A stretch of DNA of 64,000 nt from Dichotomocladium elegans (GCA_025716815.1 JAIXMN010000025.1:62001-126000); one strand, 5' to 3'. Shown: positions 1-11,446, counted from the first letter of the stretch. Notes: generated from the sequence alone by a model not told the origin. Numbers and translations: made by a program.

Positions 1-1347
1 ACTGAGGAAGATATCAATGCTCCTCAGAAGCCAGAGGTTCCTCTTGCACCGCCAAAGCCTAGCATCCAGCTGGAAGATCCTAACTGGCCTCTGTTGACAG
101 TTTCCAAGAGCTTCTTCGAGGGAGCATTCACCAATGATCGTAATGCCAGTGCAAATGCAGCTGCCGGACCTTCATTCAAGTTTGACGATCAATTTGAGGA
201 TGTCGATGGAACTGAAGGTGACTGGGGAGCCGACGATGACGACATCCCTGGTATCACAGGTGGCAAACGAGATACTAATAATGATCTCGTGGATGTCAGC
301 GAGTTTGCGGGAGAGGAAGAGGAAGGCGGAGGATGGGATGATGACGATGATTTCAAGGCGAACCTGGATGCAACAATCAATCATGTTGCAGCCGAAGCAA
401 CTGCGGAATTCGTTGCTCCCACAGCGGGCACAAATGAGACTGCGGTATGGTCTCAGAACTCTCCTTTGGCAGCAGATCATATTGCAGCAGGATCCTTTGA
501 AAGTGCGATGCAAGCCCTCAACCGCCAAGTCGGTATCGTCAATTTTGAACCCTTGAAACCTCATTTCCTTTCCATATTCCAAGCATCACGGATCAATGTT
601 TCGCCTGTTGCATCCAATCCTTCCTTGACCTTCTACCTTCGCCGAAACCCTGAGGAGTCCAACTCCCGTGCAAGCCTTCCCGTCGTCGTCTATAGCCTCC
701 AAAACATAATCGATACACAGCTCCAGGCTGGTTACAAATCTTTCACGGGAGGTCGTCTTGCTGCAGCCGCCACGCAGTTCAAATCATGTCTTTGGTCTGT
801 GTTGTTTACTGTTGTCACCAATGAATCTGACGCACGGGAGGTAGAGACAATGATTGATATCTGCCGTGAATATCTCGTTGGTCTGTCTCTCGAGCAGAAA
901 CGTCGTTCTGTGATTAATGAGGACCCCAAGCTTGCGCTTGAGCTCGCTGCGTATTTCACGCATTGCGACCTGCAAATCAAGCACCGTCAACTCCCTCTGC
1001 GCCAGGCGGCCAAACAGGCTTTCAAACTCAGAAATTTTGCCACAGCTTCCCAATTTGCAACCCGATTGCTTGAGATGGCTGTTACAAAGCCTACTGCAGA
1101 TGAAGCACGTCAGATCCTAGCGGTGTGCGAGCGCACAATGCACGACGAGATCCAGATGAATTACGACCAGTACAATCCTTTTGTGGTCTGCAACATTTCC
1201 TTCGAACCAATCTATAAGGGATCGCCTAAATCCGATTGTCCGTTCTGCCGCGCCTCATACAAACCCGAGTATCAAGGCCGACTGTGTACCGTCTGCGAGG
1301 TTGCTCAGATCGGTGCAAATGCCACGGGTCTTAAAGTGATTATATAA
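1..1347 (+). CDS. COPA/RET1: Coatomer subunit alpha (COPI), C-terminal part, 5' truncated by the window
   Basis: Alpha subunit of the COPI coat, which forms Golgi-to-ER retrieval vesicles. The frame is open from base 1 with no in-frame start that looks genuine, so this is the last 448 residues of a protein normally about 1200 residues long, and the WD40 propellers lie outside the window. The sequence shows the acidic linker (runs of Asp and Glu near residues 55-115) followed by the conserved alpha-COP C-terminal domain, with the family-like motifs KPHFLSIFQASR and FYLRRNPEESNSRASLPVVV. The extreme C-terminus carries two CxxC pairs (CPFC and CTVC), a zinc-binding arrangement at the place where the family has its terminal fold. 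No intron is needed in this part. The gene is convergent with the acyltransferase, 88 bp away. The gamma subunit of the same complex is encoded 14 kb downstream. Confidence 0.95.
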   Translation, partial: TEEDINAPQKPEVPLAPPKPSIQLEDPNWPLLTVSKSFFEGAFTNDRNASANAAAGPSFKFDDQFEDVDGTEGDWGADDDDIPGITGGKRDTNNDLVDVSEFAGEEEEGGGWDDDDDFKANLDATINHVAAEATAEFVAPTAGTNETAVWSQNSPLAADHIAAGSFESAMQALNRQVGIVNFEPLKPHFLSIFQASRINVSPVASNPSLTFYLRRNPEESNSRASLPVVVYSLQNIIDTQLQAGYKSFTGGRLAAAATQFKSCLWSVLFTVVTNESDAREVETMIDICREYLVGLSLEQKRRSVINEDPKLALELAAYFTHCDLQIKHRQLPLRQAAKQAFKLRNFATASQFATRLLEMAVTKPTADEARQILAVCERTMHDEIQMNYDQYNPFVVCNISFEPIYKGSPKSDCPFCRASYKPEYQGRLCTVCEVAQIGANATGLKVII

Positions 1348-1435
1348 TTTGTGCCATCTTGATATAACTTGTATTAGAATTTGCCCCATACAAAAAAGAA
1401 CAAAAAAAACAACTGATTTGTGGAGGAAAACATTA

Positions 1436-2743
1436 TTAATGAAGAGTGTTGACATCTGGTCTACCGCCATAGGGACAAACTGTCTGTCCTAGATATTTGT
1501 CCAAGAAACGCGGATAGCCAGGAATCTCAGCATCGCGATGCAGCCCTATCCTCAGAAATGGCTCAATGAACAAGGGTGCTGTGTAAATAATAAAGGACCA
1601 GGTCAAGAATCGCGCAAGCCATGTAGGAACCCGGAGTGGATGTTTTTCCGAGATAATTGATGCTAGGCCTTGTAGTACGAAGAAGAGTGTTTGGAATCCT
1701 GCAATTCCGGGTTGCCGTAGGTATTCTTGGAAGCCAAACATGGACATTAGGATGTATTCGTGGAGAAACCCTGAGACCAGGAACACTGCCATGACTCCGA
1801 CAGCACGCCCAAGCTCGGGGTAGCAATGCAGGGCTCGACGGATCGGCATATAGATGATATCGCGAAAAGCCCAGCGTAACATTTGGTGCCATCGTCTATT
1901 TGAATAAACAATCCGTTTAGATGTCTCCTATTTTTTTTTCTTTCAAAAGGAAAGTACGTCCCGGTACGCAGGTACTTGCTTTGACCAAAGTTCACGGATT
2001 GAGGTTGCCAGCCATGGTTTATTAAATAGGGGTGGGCGCTGTACAAACTCCTGAACAGAGTAAAATCGGGTCTCCAGGGTAGCTGGGCAACAGATCAAGC
2101 GGACAACAAGTTCAAGACTGACGACAAGCAGCGCAAATGACGGCATGACCACAACATGCATGAGAAAGGCCAATCCGGCGACACTGTAGTACACAAGTGT
2201 CCGAAGCGGAATTGCATAGGGCGGCGTCGAGAGGAGCAGGGTCATGTAGGGTATCTGGAGAGGCTCAAGACACACCCGAAGAAATCCGTCGAAGAAGGCC
2301 ATCGTCGGCACTGAGAGACCAACCAGAAAGAGCCCACGTGTGAGCCACTTGGCAATAAGCCCCTGCATTTCTTTTCTTGTCCTCTTCTGCTGCTGCTGCT
2401 GCTGCTGTTTATCGACGCGGCGGCGGCTGTCTCTGACGTTCCAACGCGAGAACATACTGTAAAAAGGCACTACATTGCCATCGCGCACACACCGCCTATC
2501 GGCGATGAATCGGACCATACCAAAGCTCGCGAAACATGAGAAAATAGCAGCCAGCGCATGATCAAGCATTTCACCTCGGCCGCCTACTGCAAGTGGCAAA
2601 GCAAGTTGGAAGATAACAACCACATAAAGAATAACTTCGCTCGTATGCCGATTATCAACTTTTGTATCTTTTGTCAAGGTGTAGAACACCAACGACGGGA
2701 AGATGCAAATTAAAAGTAGACCGAGACGATCGTTCATTACCAC
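1436..2743 (-). CDS. MBOAT-family wax synthase-like O-acyltransferase, 2 exons
   Basis: Predicted integral membrane acyltransferase of the MBOAT / wax-synthase-domain family, about 407 residues, with several hydrophobic segments. Exons are 2743-1980 and 1895-1436. The join gives the family motif ELWSKRWHQMLRW, and the later SGFLHEYIL carries the expected catalytic His. The join only works in frame if the intron (1979-1896, 84 nt) begins with GC (donor AAA|GCAAGT) and ends AATAG; neither GT nearby restores the RWHQ frame. A CAG-rich stretch encodes a poly-Gln run near residue 115, between hydrophobic segments. Family members esterify fatty alcohols, sterols or secondary metabolites; the substrate here cannot be told. 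The start at 2743 is the first Met, directly ahead of a hydrophobic segment. Family assignment is strong, exact product uncertain. Confidence 0.8.
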
Positions 2744-3730
2744 TAGCTAGGAAGTGGGTACGTAAAAAAAAAAATATAAGGTTCATAGTTGGCCCTAAGC
2801 CAAGTCGGGGAATCAACCTAATAAATGCTGCCGCTGCGTTCTGGCACTGTACCCCCTCCCAGGCTTAAGCGCACTACTAGCCCAATCATCGCAATGCACT
2901 CTCAATGAGAGGAAAAGGGGTGGGGCGCGGGCGCGCTCAGTCCCCGCCAAAAAAAATTCTTGGTCTTTGCTGCAAGGGGAAGAAGGAGGGGGAGCGGGTT
3001 GCCTTGGCTTGTGTGTGTGTGTGTGTGACTGCAACATCGCCTTTGCCTCGTCTAAGCGCATGAAGGAACTTACTTGCCTGCAACCCATCCAGGTCTCCTT
3101 GAACTTTGTCTGCGCTATATACATTTTTTTCACCACCGTCTGTAAGATTGTTGATAAAACTCACTTCTGGTATAGACCTCCTTTATTAATGTATCAAGAG
3201 TAGCTCTCTATTGAGCATGTACGTATTCTAACGTTACAATACTTTTTATACAGCTGAGAACACTCGTCAGTATGCAACAGACAAAGAAAAAGGAGTCAAG
3301 GAAAAGGTGGGTCCTTGGAGATCAAAAGCAGACAATTTTTCTTTCATTCTTTTCGAATACTATATACGAAGGCTATGCTACAAGCAAAAAAGCTTTTCAG
3401 GTCGAAATTTAAGTTCTCGGGTGATTTCTATTATGTTACTCACGACATGATCCGTCTTGTTATCATAAACCTAAGCACTAGCGTCGCGCAGAAAACATGT
3501 TAGATACAAAAACAAAAGTAGATCATGTATAGATAATGCCATCCTTGCGTGGAATCGCCCTTGCGCATAATAAGGGAGAGGGGGGGAGGGAAAGATTTGC
3601 GCTGAATTGTCTATGGAAATCAATGCATATTGCGTCAATCCTAATGATATCGTGAACAGGATGTCAAGACTATAAAAGCCCTGTGGTTGGCATTGGGCTG
3701 AACAGGATCCATACAGCCCAAAAAAAAAAG
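2744..3730 (+). other. Gene-poor stretch upstream of the secreted protein gene
   Basis: No convincing gene. It holds a GT dinucleotide run near 3010-3027, poly-A/T patches and a C-rich block around 2980. Short open frames on both strands have repeat-driven composition and no family resemblance. It must contain the promoter of the minus-strand acyltransferase and of the plus-strand secreted protein. Confidence 0.5.
3671..3678 (+). promoter_or_regulatory. TATA box of the small secreted protein gene
   Basis: TATAAAAG, 53 bp upstream of the ATG at 3731. The sequence and spacing fit a strong RNA polymerase II core promoter with a short 5' leader. Confidence 0.55.
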
Positions 3731-4206
3731 ATGCGTTTTTCTATCACTCTCTCGCTCGCTCTGATTGCCACCGTTGCTTCCGTTTTAGCCCTTCCGCGCG
3801 TGGACGTGTCCTCGCCACCAAATGGTAATGAATCTTGAACGTTTTTCCTGTTTCATTCCCGTATTAACGCAAGTGATCCTATATTTTTGCTACAGGTCGC
3901 GTGGAAAAACGCTTCGGAAGACTCCACCACGGTGACAGACCACACGGAGAGTGTTTCGATTGCGAAGACCGAGAGGGAGACTTTGAAGACCGAATTGAAG
4001 ATGGCCGCGGAAGACACAGAATTACTGGCGTTCTGGGTGATGGCCCTGACGAGGAACTGGGTGATGGCCCTGACGAGGAACTGGGTGATGGACCTTCGGG
4101 TGATTTACGTGGCAACTTGGGTGATGGCTTGAGAGATGGGCTGGATGACACCCTACTTTCTTCCAAGCCTACAAAAGATGCCAAAGATAAAGCAGCTTCC
4201 GTGTAA
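3731..4206 (+). CDS. Small secreted acidic protein with Kex2-like site and tandem repeat, 2 exons
   Basis: Exons 3731-3824 and 3896-4206, intron 71 nt (AATG|GTAATG ... CTACAG), giving about 134 residues. The N-terminus is a clear signal peptide (MRFSITLSLALIATVASVLA). It is followed by a short pro-segment ending VEKR, a dibasic Kex2-type cleavage site, so a mature chain would begin at Phe. The mature part has one close Cys pair (ECFDCED), a perfect 24-bp tandem duplication (4035-4082) encoding GDGPDEEL twice, and a Gly/Asp-rich continuation of the same pattern. No family recognised. The separate ATG-bearing first exon, the signal sequence and the TATA box make a real gene likely. The next gene downstream also encodes a secreted acidic protein. 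Function unknown: it could be a cell-wall, adhesion or effector-like protein. Confidence 0.75.
4035..4082 (+). repeat. 24-bp perfect tandem duplication
   Basis: Two adjacent identical 24-nt units inside the secreted protein gene, encoding GDGPDEEL twice. A degenerate third unit follows. A multiple of three keeps the frame, so copy number could vary between strains. Confidence 0.8.
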
Positions 4207-6519
4207 AAGTCTTTCCACTCTCATCCGCGAAGGAAATAGTCTTTGTTTCTTAACTAGTGTTTATTTTTTTTTTTACTCTAACTACTTCTCTATATCCGCT
4301 ATTGACTGTAATCTCTCCCTCTCCCTCTCCCTCTCTATCTCTCTTGAGTATACTATTAAAAAATACATTGCAGGTAAAAATGCCAACATATCCTCGTACT
4401 GTAAGCTCCTGTACAAACTATGTATATAGCGCTTTCAATCTAATCCCTCCGACTGCTGCCAACAATTCAATGTGGTGCTTAATTTGGTAGATAAACAATA
4501 TATGCTTCAATGAAAGAAAAACAGGTATACTCGATGCCGAAATTAACTTATCGTATCTTGCTCTGATGAAAGTCTATAGCCATTGTCTTTTCATTGGTGC
4601 ATCGATGAAATTACACTTACAGCATTTTGGGTGTCCGTTTGCTATTGCGCTGATTTTCCATTATAAAACACGGTTCCAGGAAAGTGCCACTGCCAATCTT
4701 TTCTGATTGATTACATACGAATTTTGATAAGTAAAGGGGATTATGGCCTGGTATTTCAGTATGCTGATGAGAGCATTTCACCAAAGTCAACATTATCTGC
4801 ACTTTTCGCTATAGTACTTCTGACCCCAACGCTTCATTTCTTCATGCAAGCAGGCCATTTAAAGACTCGTGGCTGTTTTTTTGAACATGTGTATGTATTA
4901 AATAAGAGTTAAAAGGGATGTACTGCTTTGAGCTTTAATGAATATATTACCTGTCATCAGAGGAGGAGGAGCTTTCGACATATAACCCCATCTCAAATAA
5001 CAATATATATCGGCACTGTATGCATTTGTGATATTGCTACGGGAACTTTCAAAATGAAAACAAGGTACCTTATTACAACTAAAGTTGTATTTTTTCTTCA
5101 GCGCTTTGTCATAGTAAAGGAGTAAAACAAGAAGACGCTGAATGAGGAGGAATATGCATGAATGATATGCAAGAGCTGCAGTAGTGTCTTTTTGGCCACT
5201 GGACCGTCTCCGCTCCCCATATATCCAGTGCTTCATCTGCTTTTTATCCTATATACCTCTTGATATCTCGCTTGCTACTCGAATAAGAAGTATCTTCTTT
5301 ATATTGAAGTTTGATCACAAGTCTTCGAAGACGTGTGCCTCTAATCTGAGAAAGGAGATACGCATCCGTGGCAGCAGTTGCTGATAATACCAGCATTTAA
5401 TGGGTGTAGGCTTTATTACAATGCATCCCGGAACCCGCCAAAAGATCTCTAGCTTCAGGTTTAATTCCTATTTCTTTGCGAATGATGAGACGGCAGACAG
5501 TGATCCCGAAATGGTAGGGGAGTTATATTTACAGAGGGGTGGGGGAATGATTTAAAGGATTTATGCTCTTTTTTTTTGCTTGTACACACATATACACACA
5601 CAAGAACAAAAGATAACGCAATATCTGTGCATATTTCTTTTTGACATCTGTATATTAGACGATCATACAAAGAAGAGAGAGACCACCAATAAATCCCTGT
5701 TATGGGTAGATTGCATTCTTATTCATCTTTCGCATCGAATTAACAGTTTTGACAGCACTATGTACATTCTTCTGTATCGCGTTAGAATTTAATAAATTCT
5801 CTCTTCAATTACTTCTTCTCGACAACATCCAATGTAAGCTCGTACCATTGATTATTTCATGAATGATAAATCTAGCTCCATCTGGCCAATGACACTACTG
5901 AAATCCCGACCCCTTTCTCGACAAGGAGTGGACTCGTAACAACAGTAAGAGCAGAGAAGACTACTTGATCATTTACTTGCTCACGAGATAGAGCATGATC
6001 GCTCATTGTCATCACGTGTATTTGAAATCATATGGAGAACGCAAACATGGCATAGTGTCCATATTGATCCATTGTACAAGAGTATGTGTAGAGAATTTTT
6101 TTTTTATAAAAAAAAAAAGAAAACAAGCGTTAGCTGGAGGACATTTGATTTTAAATCTTTTTTGATCCGTTGCAGAATTTTTTTTTTTTTTTTACCTCGT
6201 TGCTTGGGATAAACTTGGAAATAATACTGCACGTCGATCCAACTCCCTACCACTCGTGTAATTATGAGAATTAGGGGGGCTCACTTTGCACTCCTTGGTC
6301 TTCTTCTTTTTTCGGGGGGAGACGCCCGTTTATATATAAATAAAACACGCTGAACAGGACGGAACTATCACATTCGACCTATCCCTTCACTCTCGTTTTT
6401 TTTGTTCGCGTTACTGCGTATAGAGATCCTATCCCTGCCGGTCCTTCCTTTAAGCAGCCCTCCGATACCAGCCATCCATCCACTACGTACTTTCGCACGT
6501 ACAATCCTTTTTTCATACT
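4207..6519 (+). other. Gene-poor region with 3' UTR and promoter
   Basis: About 2.3 kb with no supportable gene. It contains a CT-rich microsatellite at about 4313-4343, many A/T homopolymers (for example 6088-6120 and 6178-6193) and short open frames without protein-like features. The distal end is the promoter of the Asp-rich protein. Confidence 0.5.
6331..6340 (+). promoter_or_regulatory. TATA-like box of the Asp-rich protein gene
   Basis: TATATATAAA about 190 bp upstream of the ATG at 6520, in otherwise GC-mixed sequence. It is the best core promoter candidate for the single-exon gene that follows. Confidence 0.4.
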
Positions 6520-8574
6520 ATGCGACCCCCCACATTTATTCCGCTTTCTATTGTCGCTTTTACGCTTCTTTCAGTTGTACGCAGCTTACCGCTCAGTCAT
6601 CAGCAGCAGCAGCACTCGACAGACTCGATCGCTTTCGAACGCCGGGGGTTAGAGAGTCAGCTTCCGATTCAAGCTGGAAATTCAGCCTTCGACTCAGTGA
6701 TCCAAGACCAAGTGCTCTCGGCTGCGACAGGGAACTCTCGGGGCCCGCTATCATCAAAACCAAGCCATCGCCTTAAGCACGACGACGACGACGACGACGA
6801 CGATGATGATGATGACGACGACGACGAAGACGACGACGATGATGACGATGATGACGATGACGATGATGACGAAGACGACCGATCGGCCGCTCACTCCTTG
6901 CGACCGTCTCCTTTTCGTCTGAAAAAACGTGATGACGGGCAAGTCAGTGATGAGAATGTTACCCAGGAAGATCCAGCCGCAGATTCATCCATCGATGACA
7001 TTGAATTACCCGCAGATGGCCAGGCAATTTCCGATAGCGAGCAGGCTGCACACAATCCCGCCCCAATAGAGAAAGAACAGGATGAGGACACGGCCAAAAA
7101 ATCCGACAGCAAGGAGATCAGTAAGCCAAAGGAGGAGACACCTGCGCCGCCAGAAGAGCAAGCATCATCTCAGCAAGGTAACACTATTCCAAGCTCACCA
7201 ATCGGTGACTTTATCTATCCTCTCGACTATCCTGTGTTTGATCCTTATGCGCTCGGTTACTACGACAAGCCCATTCGTCACAAGCACCGATATCACCATG
7301 ACGAAGAGGATGATGATGACGAGGAGGACGATGACGAGGACGATGATGACGAGGAGGACGACGAGGACGATGACGACGAAGAAGACGATGACGATGACGA
7401 AGAGGACGACGAGGATGATGACGACGAGGATGAACATCATCACCGCCATGCATACGATGGTGATGGTGGCTACTCTGGTTTGATGGGTGGCGGTTTTCCA
7501 TACGACTTCCAGGATGATCCCATGGGGCTGACCCAGGACGGGTTCGACGACGCCTTTTCGGACGAGTTTTACCCCCCTGACGAGGAGGACAGCAATGTTT
7601 ACCACCATGTAAAGCACAAGCATGCTCCTGGAAACGAACTTTATACAGATAATCATCAGGAAAGCTATGACGACCAGTTCTACATGGACGACCCGCAGAC
7701 AAGTGGTGACGACGGTCAGGTCTACATGAACGACCATGAGTATCCTTATGATGACCAGTCGTATCCTTACGACGATGACCAGTCGTATCCTTACGACGAC
7801 GACCTGTCATATCCTTACGACGATCAGTCAATGGATCAAGAAGAGATCGTGGGTGACGATTCCTTGGACGTGCCCACGGAGGAACAGCAGGAGCCCTTCG
7901 ATGCTGTGACCACCTCTAAGAAGGACAAGAAGAAGAAGAAGTCGTCCAGCAAGAAGCACAAAAACCACAAGAACAAGAATGATAAGCACAAAGACGGCAA
8001 AGACAACAGCAGCAGCAGCGCAAGCGATGAAACCTCGATCGATGCCATACCCAGTGATTACATGCCAGGTGATTACGTGACTGCCGATGATGCGTCGAGC
8101 GACTACATGCCAGGCGATGTTACGTCCAACGATAACGTCTCTAGTGCCTACACAATCGACGGATTGCTCGACATTGACTCAAGTTCCATTTACGATAGCC
8201 CCAGTGACGATATCAATAGCGACGGATCCTCAAAAGATATCCCCAGTGACGATAACCGCGAGGATGACAGTTTAAATACTCAGGACAAGTCGAAGAAGCA
8301 CAACAGTTCCAAGAAACACAGCGATGAGTCCAAGAAGCATAGCGATGAGTCCAAGAAGCACAGCAATGACTCCAAGAAGCACGCCAACCCTGAGAAGCAA
8401 GCAGACCCTGAGAAGCACGTCGACTCTGAAAAGCACACCGACTCTGAAAAGCACACCGACTCTGAACCTCACGAGGAGGATAAGTCAAAGAAACAACACG
8501 ACAAATCTTCATCCGACAAGGCTGACAAGCCCAAAGACGATGGCCTCCTAGGCCTCAACAGTTTGCTCCAGTAA
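6520..8574 (+). CDS. Secreted Asp-rich, repeat-rich protein, single exon
   Basis: A 684-residue open frame beginning with a signal peptide (MRPPTFIPLSIVAFTLLSVV) and with no transmembrane segment after it. The mature chain is extraordinarily acidic: one almost pure Asp block near residues 88-120 and a second Asp/Glu block near 265-310 flanked by His clusters. Next come short Tyr-Pro-Tyr-Asp repeats (SYPYDDD-type, near 415-440), a Lys block (KKDKKKKKSSSKKHKNHKN), Ser/Asp repeats, and a C-terminal run of SKKHSDE and EKHTDS repeats. Dibasic sites (ERR, KKR) follow the signal peptide and first Asp block. Poly-Asp with His suggests divalent metal or calcium binding at the wall, but that is inference. 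No family recognised. Long open frames on the opposite strand come from the GAC/GAT repeats. The lack of introns is unusual here. Confidence 0.8.
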   Translation: MRPPTFIPLSIVAFTLLSVVRSLPLSHQQQQHSTDSIAFERRGLESQLPIQAGNSAFDSVIQDQVLSAATGNSRGPLSSKPSHRLKHDDDDDDDDDDDDDDDEDDDDDDDDDDDDDDEDDRSAAHSLRPSPFRLKKRDDGQVSDENVTQEDPAADSSIDDIELPADGQAISDSEQAAHNPAPIEKEQDEDTAKKSDSKEISKPKEETPAPPEEQASSQQGNTIPSSPIGDFIYPLDYPVFDPYALGYYDKPIRHKHRYHHDEEDDDDEEDDDEDDDDEEDDEDDDDEEDDDDDEEDDEDDDDEDEHHHRHAYDGDGGYSGLMGGGFPYDFQDDPMGLTQDGFDDAFSDEFYPPDEEDSNVYHHVKHKHAPGNELYTDNHQESYDDQFYMDDPQTSGDDGQVYMNDHEYPYDDQSYPYDDDQSYPYDDDLSYPYDDQSMDQEEIVGDDSLDVPTEEQQEPFDAVTTSKKDKKKKKSSSKKHKNHKNKNDKHKDGKDNSSSSASDETSIDAIPSDYMPGDYVTADDASSDYMPGDVTSNDNVSSAYTIDGLLDIDSSSIYDSPSDDINSDGSSKDIPSDDNREDDSLNTQDKSKKHNSSKKHSDESKKHSDESKKHSNDSKKHANPEKQADPEKHVDSEKHTDSEKHTDSEPHEEDKSKKQHDKSSSDKADKPKDDGLLGLNSLLQ
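6779..6880 (+). repeat. GAC/GAT trinucleotide tract
   Basis: About 100 bp of nearly pure GAC/GAT/GAA codons inside the Asp-rich gene. A second, less pure tract lies at about 7299-7436. Mixed codons suggest the acidic tract is held by selection as well as by replication slippage. Confidence 0.85.
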
Positions 8575-11446
8575 TAGCTTGTAGAAGCTCCATAAATTAA
8601 AGTTATCTTGTGTTCCATCGTACTTTCTCTTTCTCTCTTTTCATTGCATTTTATCAACTTCCTTTACCACAGATAAAAAGACATACATGTGTCTCAGACA
8701 AAACGTAAAGTTAAAGATATACATATACATTTTTGAATATTACAACAGAATTTTTTTCTTGTATGTGCACCTGAACAAAGCAAAATGTTGATAGGAAATA
8801 CTGGTCAACCAGCAGAAAAAAAGACATGGCTGATTTTGTATTATACCGGGTTCCTGAAACCGCTCCCCCTTTGTCTCCTAATGCTGCTACATATCCTTTT
8901 CTTTTTTTTCTTGCTAGCTTTACTGGCCGCTGAATACCGTATATATGATATACAAAGTATGAAAAGAATTCATGTATGTTAATCCCAACAAGTCGCATGG
9001 TGTCATCGCTGGAAGTTGCATGATCATAAAAAACAAAGACTGCTGCTCAAGCACCCAATATGGAGTCATCCATGCAGAAACTTATCGTATATCCTACCGT
9101 ATTACAATAGTTAATTAAACAACAATAAGAATAAGAAGCGAAGACATGGAAAAATGTCGCACCTTAGGTCCCTGAAATGTTTCTTGTGTTTCATGTCACC
9201 AACTCTGGCTTTTCAAGAACGTATGTAACGGCTTCCCCTTTGCGTTTCGAATTGTATAGAACACGGCTCGGTAATATAAGTAAGGTGGAGAGTGCCATCG
9301 AGGCTATATAAATACATAGGAGAATATAGTAAAAATATACAAAGCAAATAAATAGGTACATTATTCATCATCGAGTAATGGTTCCTAATGTGCTTCTGGA
9401 AGCGCTATCAAACTCCTTTCCGTAATGCATATAATGCACCGCCTCATTGAATGAACACAGGACACTAGGTGTTCCATATGTACTACAACGATAGCAATGC
9501 TCTCAAATCTCCTCAAGTATCGATTCAAGTTGATTTATCCTGGTCTGTCTGTATACACATTATGTACGTCGCTGCGCTTGTATCCTGATTCTCCTCATTT
9601 GAATGTCTGCTCTCTTTTGCTTGACTATATCTGTATCTATACCTACTTGCCCTTTACAAAATAAACCATTCAATTGTTCTGCACGAAGATCAAGGTCAGT
9701 ACTAGATACTGTTTCTTTATAAAACGGGCAACTTTCGCAATTATATGTCGTGGAAGTTTTCAAAATATTTACGTCATCGAGTCAACAAGTTCAGCCGTAT
9801 CGTCAAATTCAGGAGGAGAGAGGTCCCATTTCGCATTATCTATGTAAATAGAGCCGATCCTTACATCCCACAATTTCAACAGGAAAGCGTGCAAGGCACA
9901 TGTTTCTCCGGGTTTCTGAATTTAAGGTTCGTCTGAATAACTAGCTACTGTGCTAACCATGGCAAAGAAAAAAAGAAACCGTTTGGATCAGATTTTGGTA
10001 GTGTATATTCAATCATATCCCGTGTAATACATGTGAGCAACGATAGGGATCCTCACTCGTTTACTCTTCGTTTACATCCCAGAAATGCAACTTGATTGTA
10101 TGCTGCTATAGGAGCTCATTGATATTACACTCCTTTGTGTTGCAATCTGGTGGGGTCCCGGATTTGGAGCACGTGTATGGGATACCTCAGTACCAGATTG
10201 AACTCTACACTGGAGATGGATTTCTTGCTCATTTCTGTTCTTATGTATACGTAATGACCAAGGATACGGTGAAAAAGAGTTGTGTCCGATAAAGCCACTG
10301 CTGCAGTTACCCATTTGATGTACCAGTGAGATGGCAGCCCGCTTCAAAACCGAAGATAATATGGCGTTGTGGTGCAACGAGCATAGAGGAAACCGAACCT
10401 CCGTGTTCCAAAGCTGCAATCCCAGAGGTAGTGTGATATGTTTATGTAATCAACCATTGGACGCCATAAAACCTTTTTTAGAAAACAGTATCTCTGGATA
10501 GGTGCTTCTCACGTGATATAAGGCAATGGACGCACGCGGCACAATGGTTAAATGCTACGTATACTTTATACGTGTATACTTGCTGCGGCCTAGTTCCCGT
10601 TGCAAGGCGAAATAAGTGGTGCAAAGAACATTGCTCAATATTTTCCGTCGCTAGGGATCGGCGTGAATGAATATCATTCTCGTTAATCCAGAAAACAAAT
10701 ATATATATCATGATGATCCACGAAGAGCTGCAATAAAGAAAGCTGCGTTACAAATGCACTCGATTGTAATAGCTAACTGATCATCTGCGTACGTACATGC
10801 GCATGAGAAATAAAGCTTTGAATTAACCCATCTTTACTGAATATTTCGTCAAGAACTATCAGAAGGAAGAGGATCTTTTCCGCGGGTGGCAATATAATAG
10901 CGTACTCCGTATATCGGGAAGCTTTCCAGTCCTTTCACGATGCTCCTGGATTGGCTGCGAACATATATTCAATCATATATGCTAACCTTTTCTGGTATTC
11001 CGTCGTCAACGACATGAATAAGACGACCAGCTGAAGTTCAGATAAAACGGGTTTCATTACATTGCCCTTACATACGTATCGTGCAGAGTTGGACCCCGGA
11101 GACAAAGAAGCCCTCAGCTTTGCCTACCGCCCGGGTTGATGATATTTTGTTCATAACCTTGAATATATACGTTTGCTTCTTTTTCTCTGATCCCTATTCT
11201 TGGGAGAAATCGTGGAACGACGAAAGTATATGGAGGAAGAAATGAAGAAAAAAGGGTTGCGTTTTCTCTTTCCCGTTCTGAGCAGCGAAATTAGATTATT
11301 TAATGATATATATCATCGTTGGGTCATATTCAGCCCATTTCTTCCAATTTTTGATCTCTATACACGCACCAACGTCGCCTCGCGTTAAAAACACATTAAT
11401 GGGGTTTATGTACATTGGACTGCATAAAAGGCCGTCCTTCGCCGTT
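8575..11446 (+). other. Gene-poor region, nothing supportable
   Basis: About 2.9 kb of AT-rich sequence between the 3' ends of the Asp-rich gene and the Tcd gene. Open frames are short, on both strands, and resemble no known protein. No terminal inverted repeats, tRNA B box or transposase-like motif was noticed. It could hold decayed repeats or non-coding RNA that reading alone cannot show. Confidence 0.45.

Noticed and set aside
7195..7831. Long minus-strand frames opposite the Asp-rich gene
   Set aside because: GAC/GAT repeats read on the other strand as Val/Ile or Arg/His runs and stay open for that reason only.
10072..10419. Minus-strand frame of 115 codons
   Set aside because: Ser/His-rich without domain features, inside an otherwise gene-free AT-rich stretch.
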